Positions 31,256 to 31,382 of a stretch of DNA of 31,382 nt are shown piece after piece. A program made the position numbers and the translations under genes. Below the pieces are notes generated by a model, which was not told the origin of the DNA, made no database searches, and worked only from the letters and a program-made list of their open reading frames with translations. Numbering within the stretch: the stretch's first letter is position 1; the number at the start of each line of letters is the position of its first letter. Where the stretch lies: the NCBI GenBank assembly GCA_021846605.1, contig JAJZWQ010000013.1, positions 1 to 31,382 of the forward strand, written 5' to 3'. The stretch is from Bacillota bacterium. GTDB lineage: Bacteria; Bacillota_E; RBS10-35; JAJYVN01.

Positions 31256-31382
31256 CTACTCCGGAAGCAGTTCGCTCAGTTCCACGATCCGCCGCTGGTT
31301 GAAGGAGATGATCGCCGCCTCGACCACCGCCAGCGCCTTCAGCCCCTCCTCACCCGACCCGCTGACCGGACCGCCCGCGGAC
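31256..31382 (-). CDS. C-terminal end of a Gfo/Idh/MocA-type oxidoreductase (partial, runs off the window)
   Basis: Only the last 41 codons are present. They end at a TAG (31256-31258), and the gene continues beyond the right edge. The translation contains SGEEGLKALAVVEAAIISFNQ followed by RRIVELSELLP, which matches the usual C-terminus of Gfo/Idh/MocA dehydrogenases, where GlxAlxvveAa precedes a final VxL strand. It would be the first visible gene of the operon and the third oxidoreductase of this family in the window. Confidence 0.7.
   Translation of the reverse strand, partial: SAGGPVSGSGEEGLKALAVVEAAIISFNQRRIVELSELLPE

Overview
The window is GC-rich, densely packed bacterial DNA, probably from a high-GC Gram-positive lineage. 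Evidence for this is a sortase, two proteins with sortase sorting signals, at least six lipoproteins with classical lipoboxes, strong AGGAGG-type ribosome binding sites, and frequent GTG/TTG starts. The species cannot be named from sequence alone. A deep-branching high-GC Bacillota relative or a similar monoderm fits best; this is inference. No rRNA, tRNA, CRISPR array or intact insertion sequence was seen.

Left part (1-12.6 kb) is carbohydrate uptake and breakdown. After a frameshifted VapC-like toxin remnant (119-545) and about 580 bp without a recognisable gene, a plus-strand operon encodes a Tat-type sugar-binding lipoprotein, a LacI regulator and a Gfo/Idh/MocA oxidoreductase. It converges on a minus-strand set: UroD-like protein, two ABC sugar permeases, sugar-binding lipoprotein and a large GH35 beta-galactosidase. 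The convergence zone (4824-5208) holds short decayed coding fragments.

Middle part (12.8-23.5 kb) is mainly cell surface and housekeeping. It has a sortase with an unusually long C-terminal extension and a small protein carrying both a lipobox and a sortase signal. Next come a large secreted lipoprotein, a soluble histidine kinase, tryptophanyl-tRNA synthetase, a cupredoxin lipoprotein with one copper ligand replaced, and a Ser/Thr-rich lipoprotein. A HAD phosphatase, a second sortase substrate and a cyclophilin-type peptidyl-prolyl isomerase lipoprotein complete it. Several of these exported proteins share Ser/Thr-rich low-complexity stalks or tails.

Right part (23.5-31.4 kb) is one tightly packed minus-strand operon running in from the right edge. 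It encodes an oxidoreductase (C-terminus only), a sugar isomerase/epimerase-like TIM barrel, a second Gfo/Idh/MocA oxidoreductase, and two sulfatase-like proteins with Thr where sulfatases have the formylglycine Cys. These are followed by a type I phosphodiesterase-like protein, an unrecognised protein and a PfkB sugar kinase. Four junctions overlap as ATGA/GTGA or abut, so the genes are probably co-expressed. The best candidate for an undescribed system is this operon: three alkaline-phosphatase-superfamily hydrolases, all with Thr at the nucleophile position, linked to sugar oxidation, isomerisation and phosphorylation. A catabolic route for a phosphorylated or otherwise esterified sugar or polyol is a reasonable hypothesis; the substrate is unknown.
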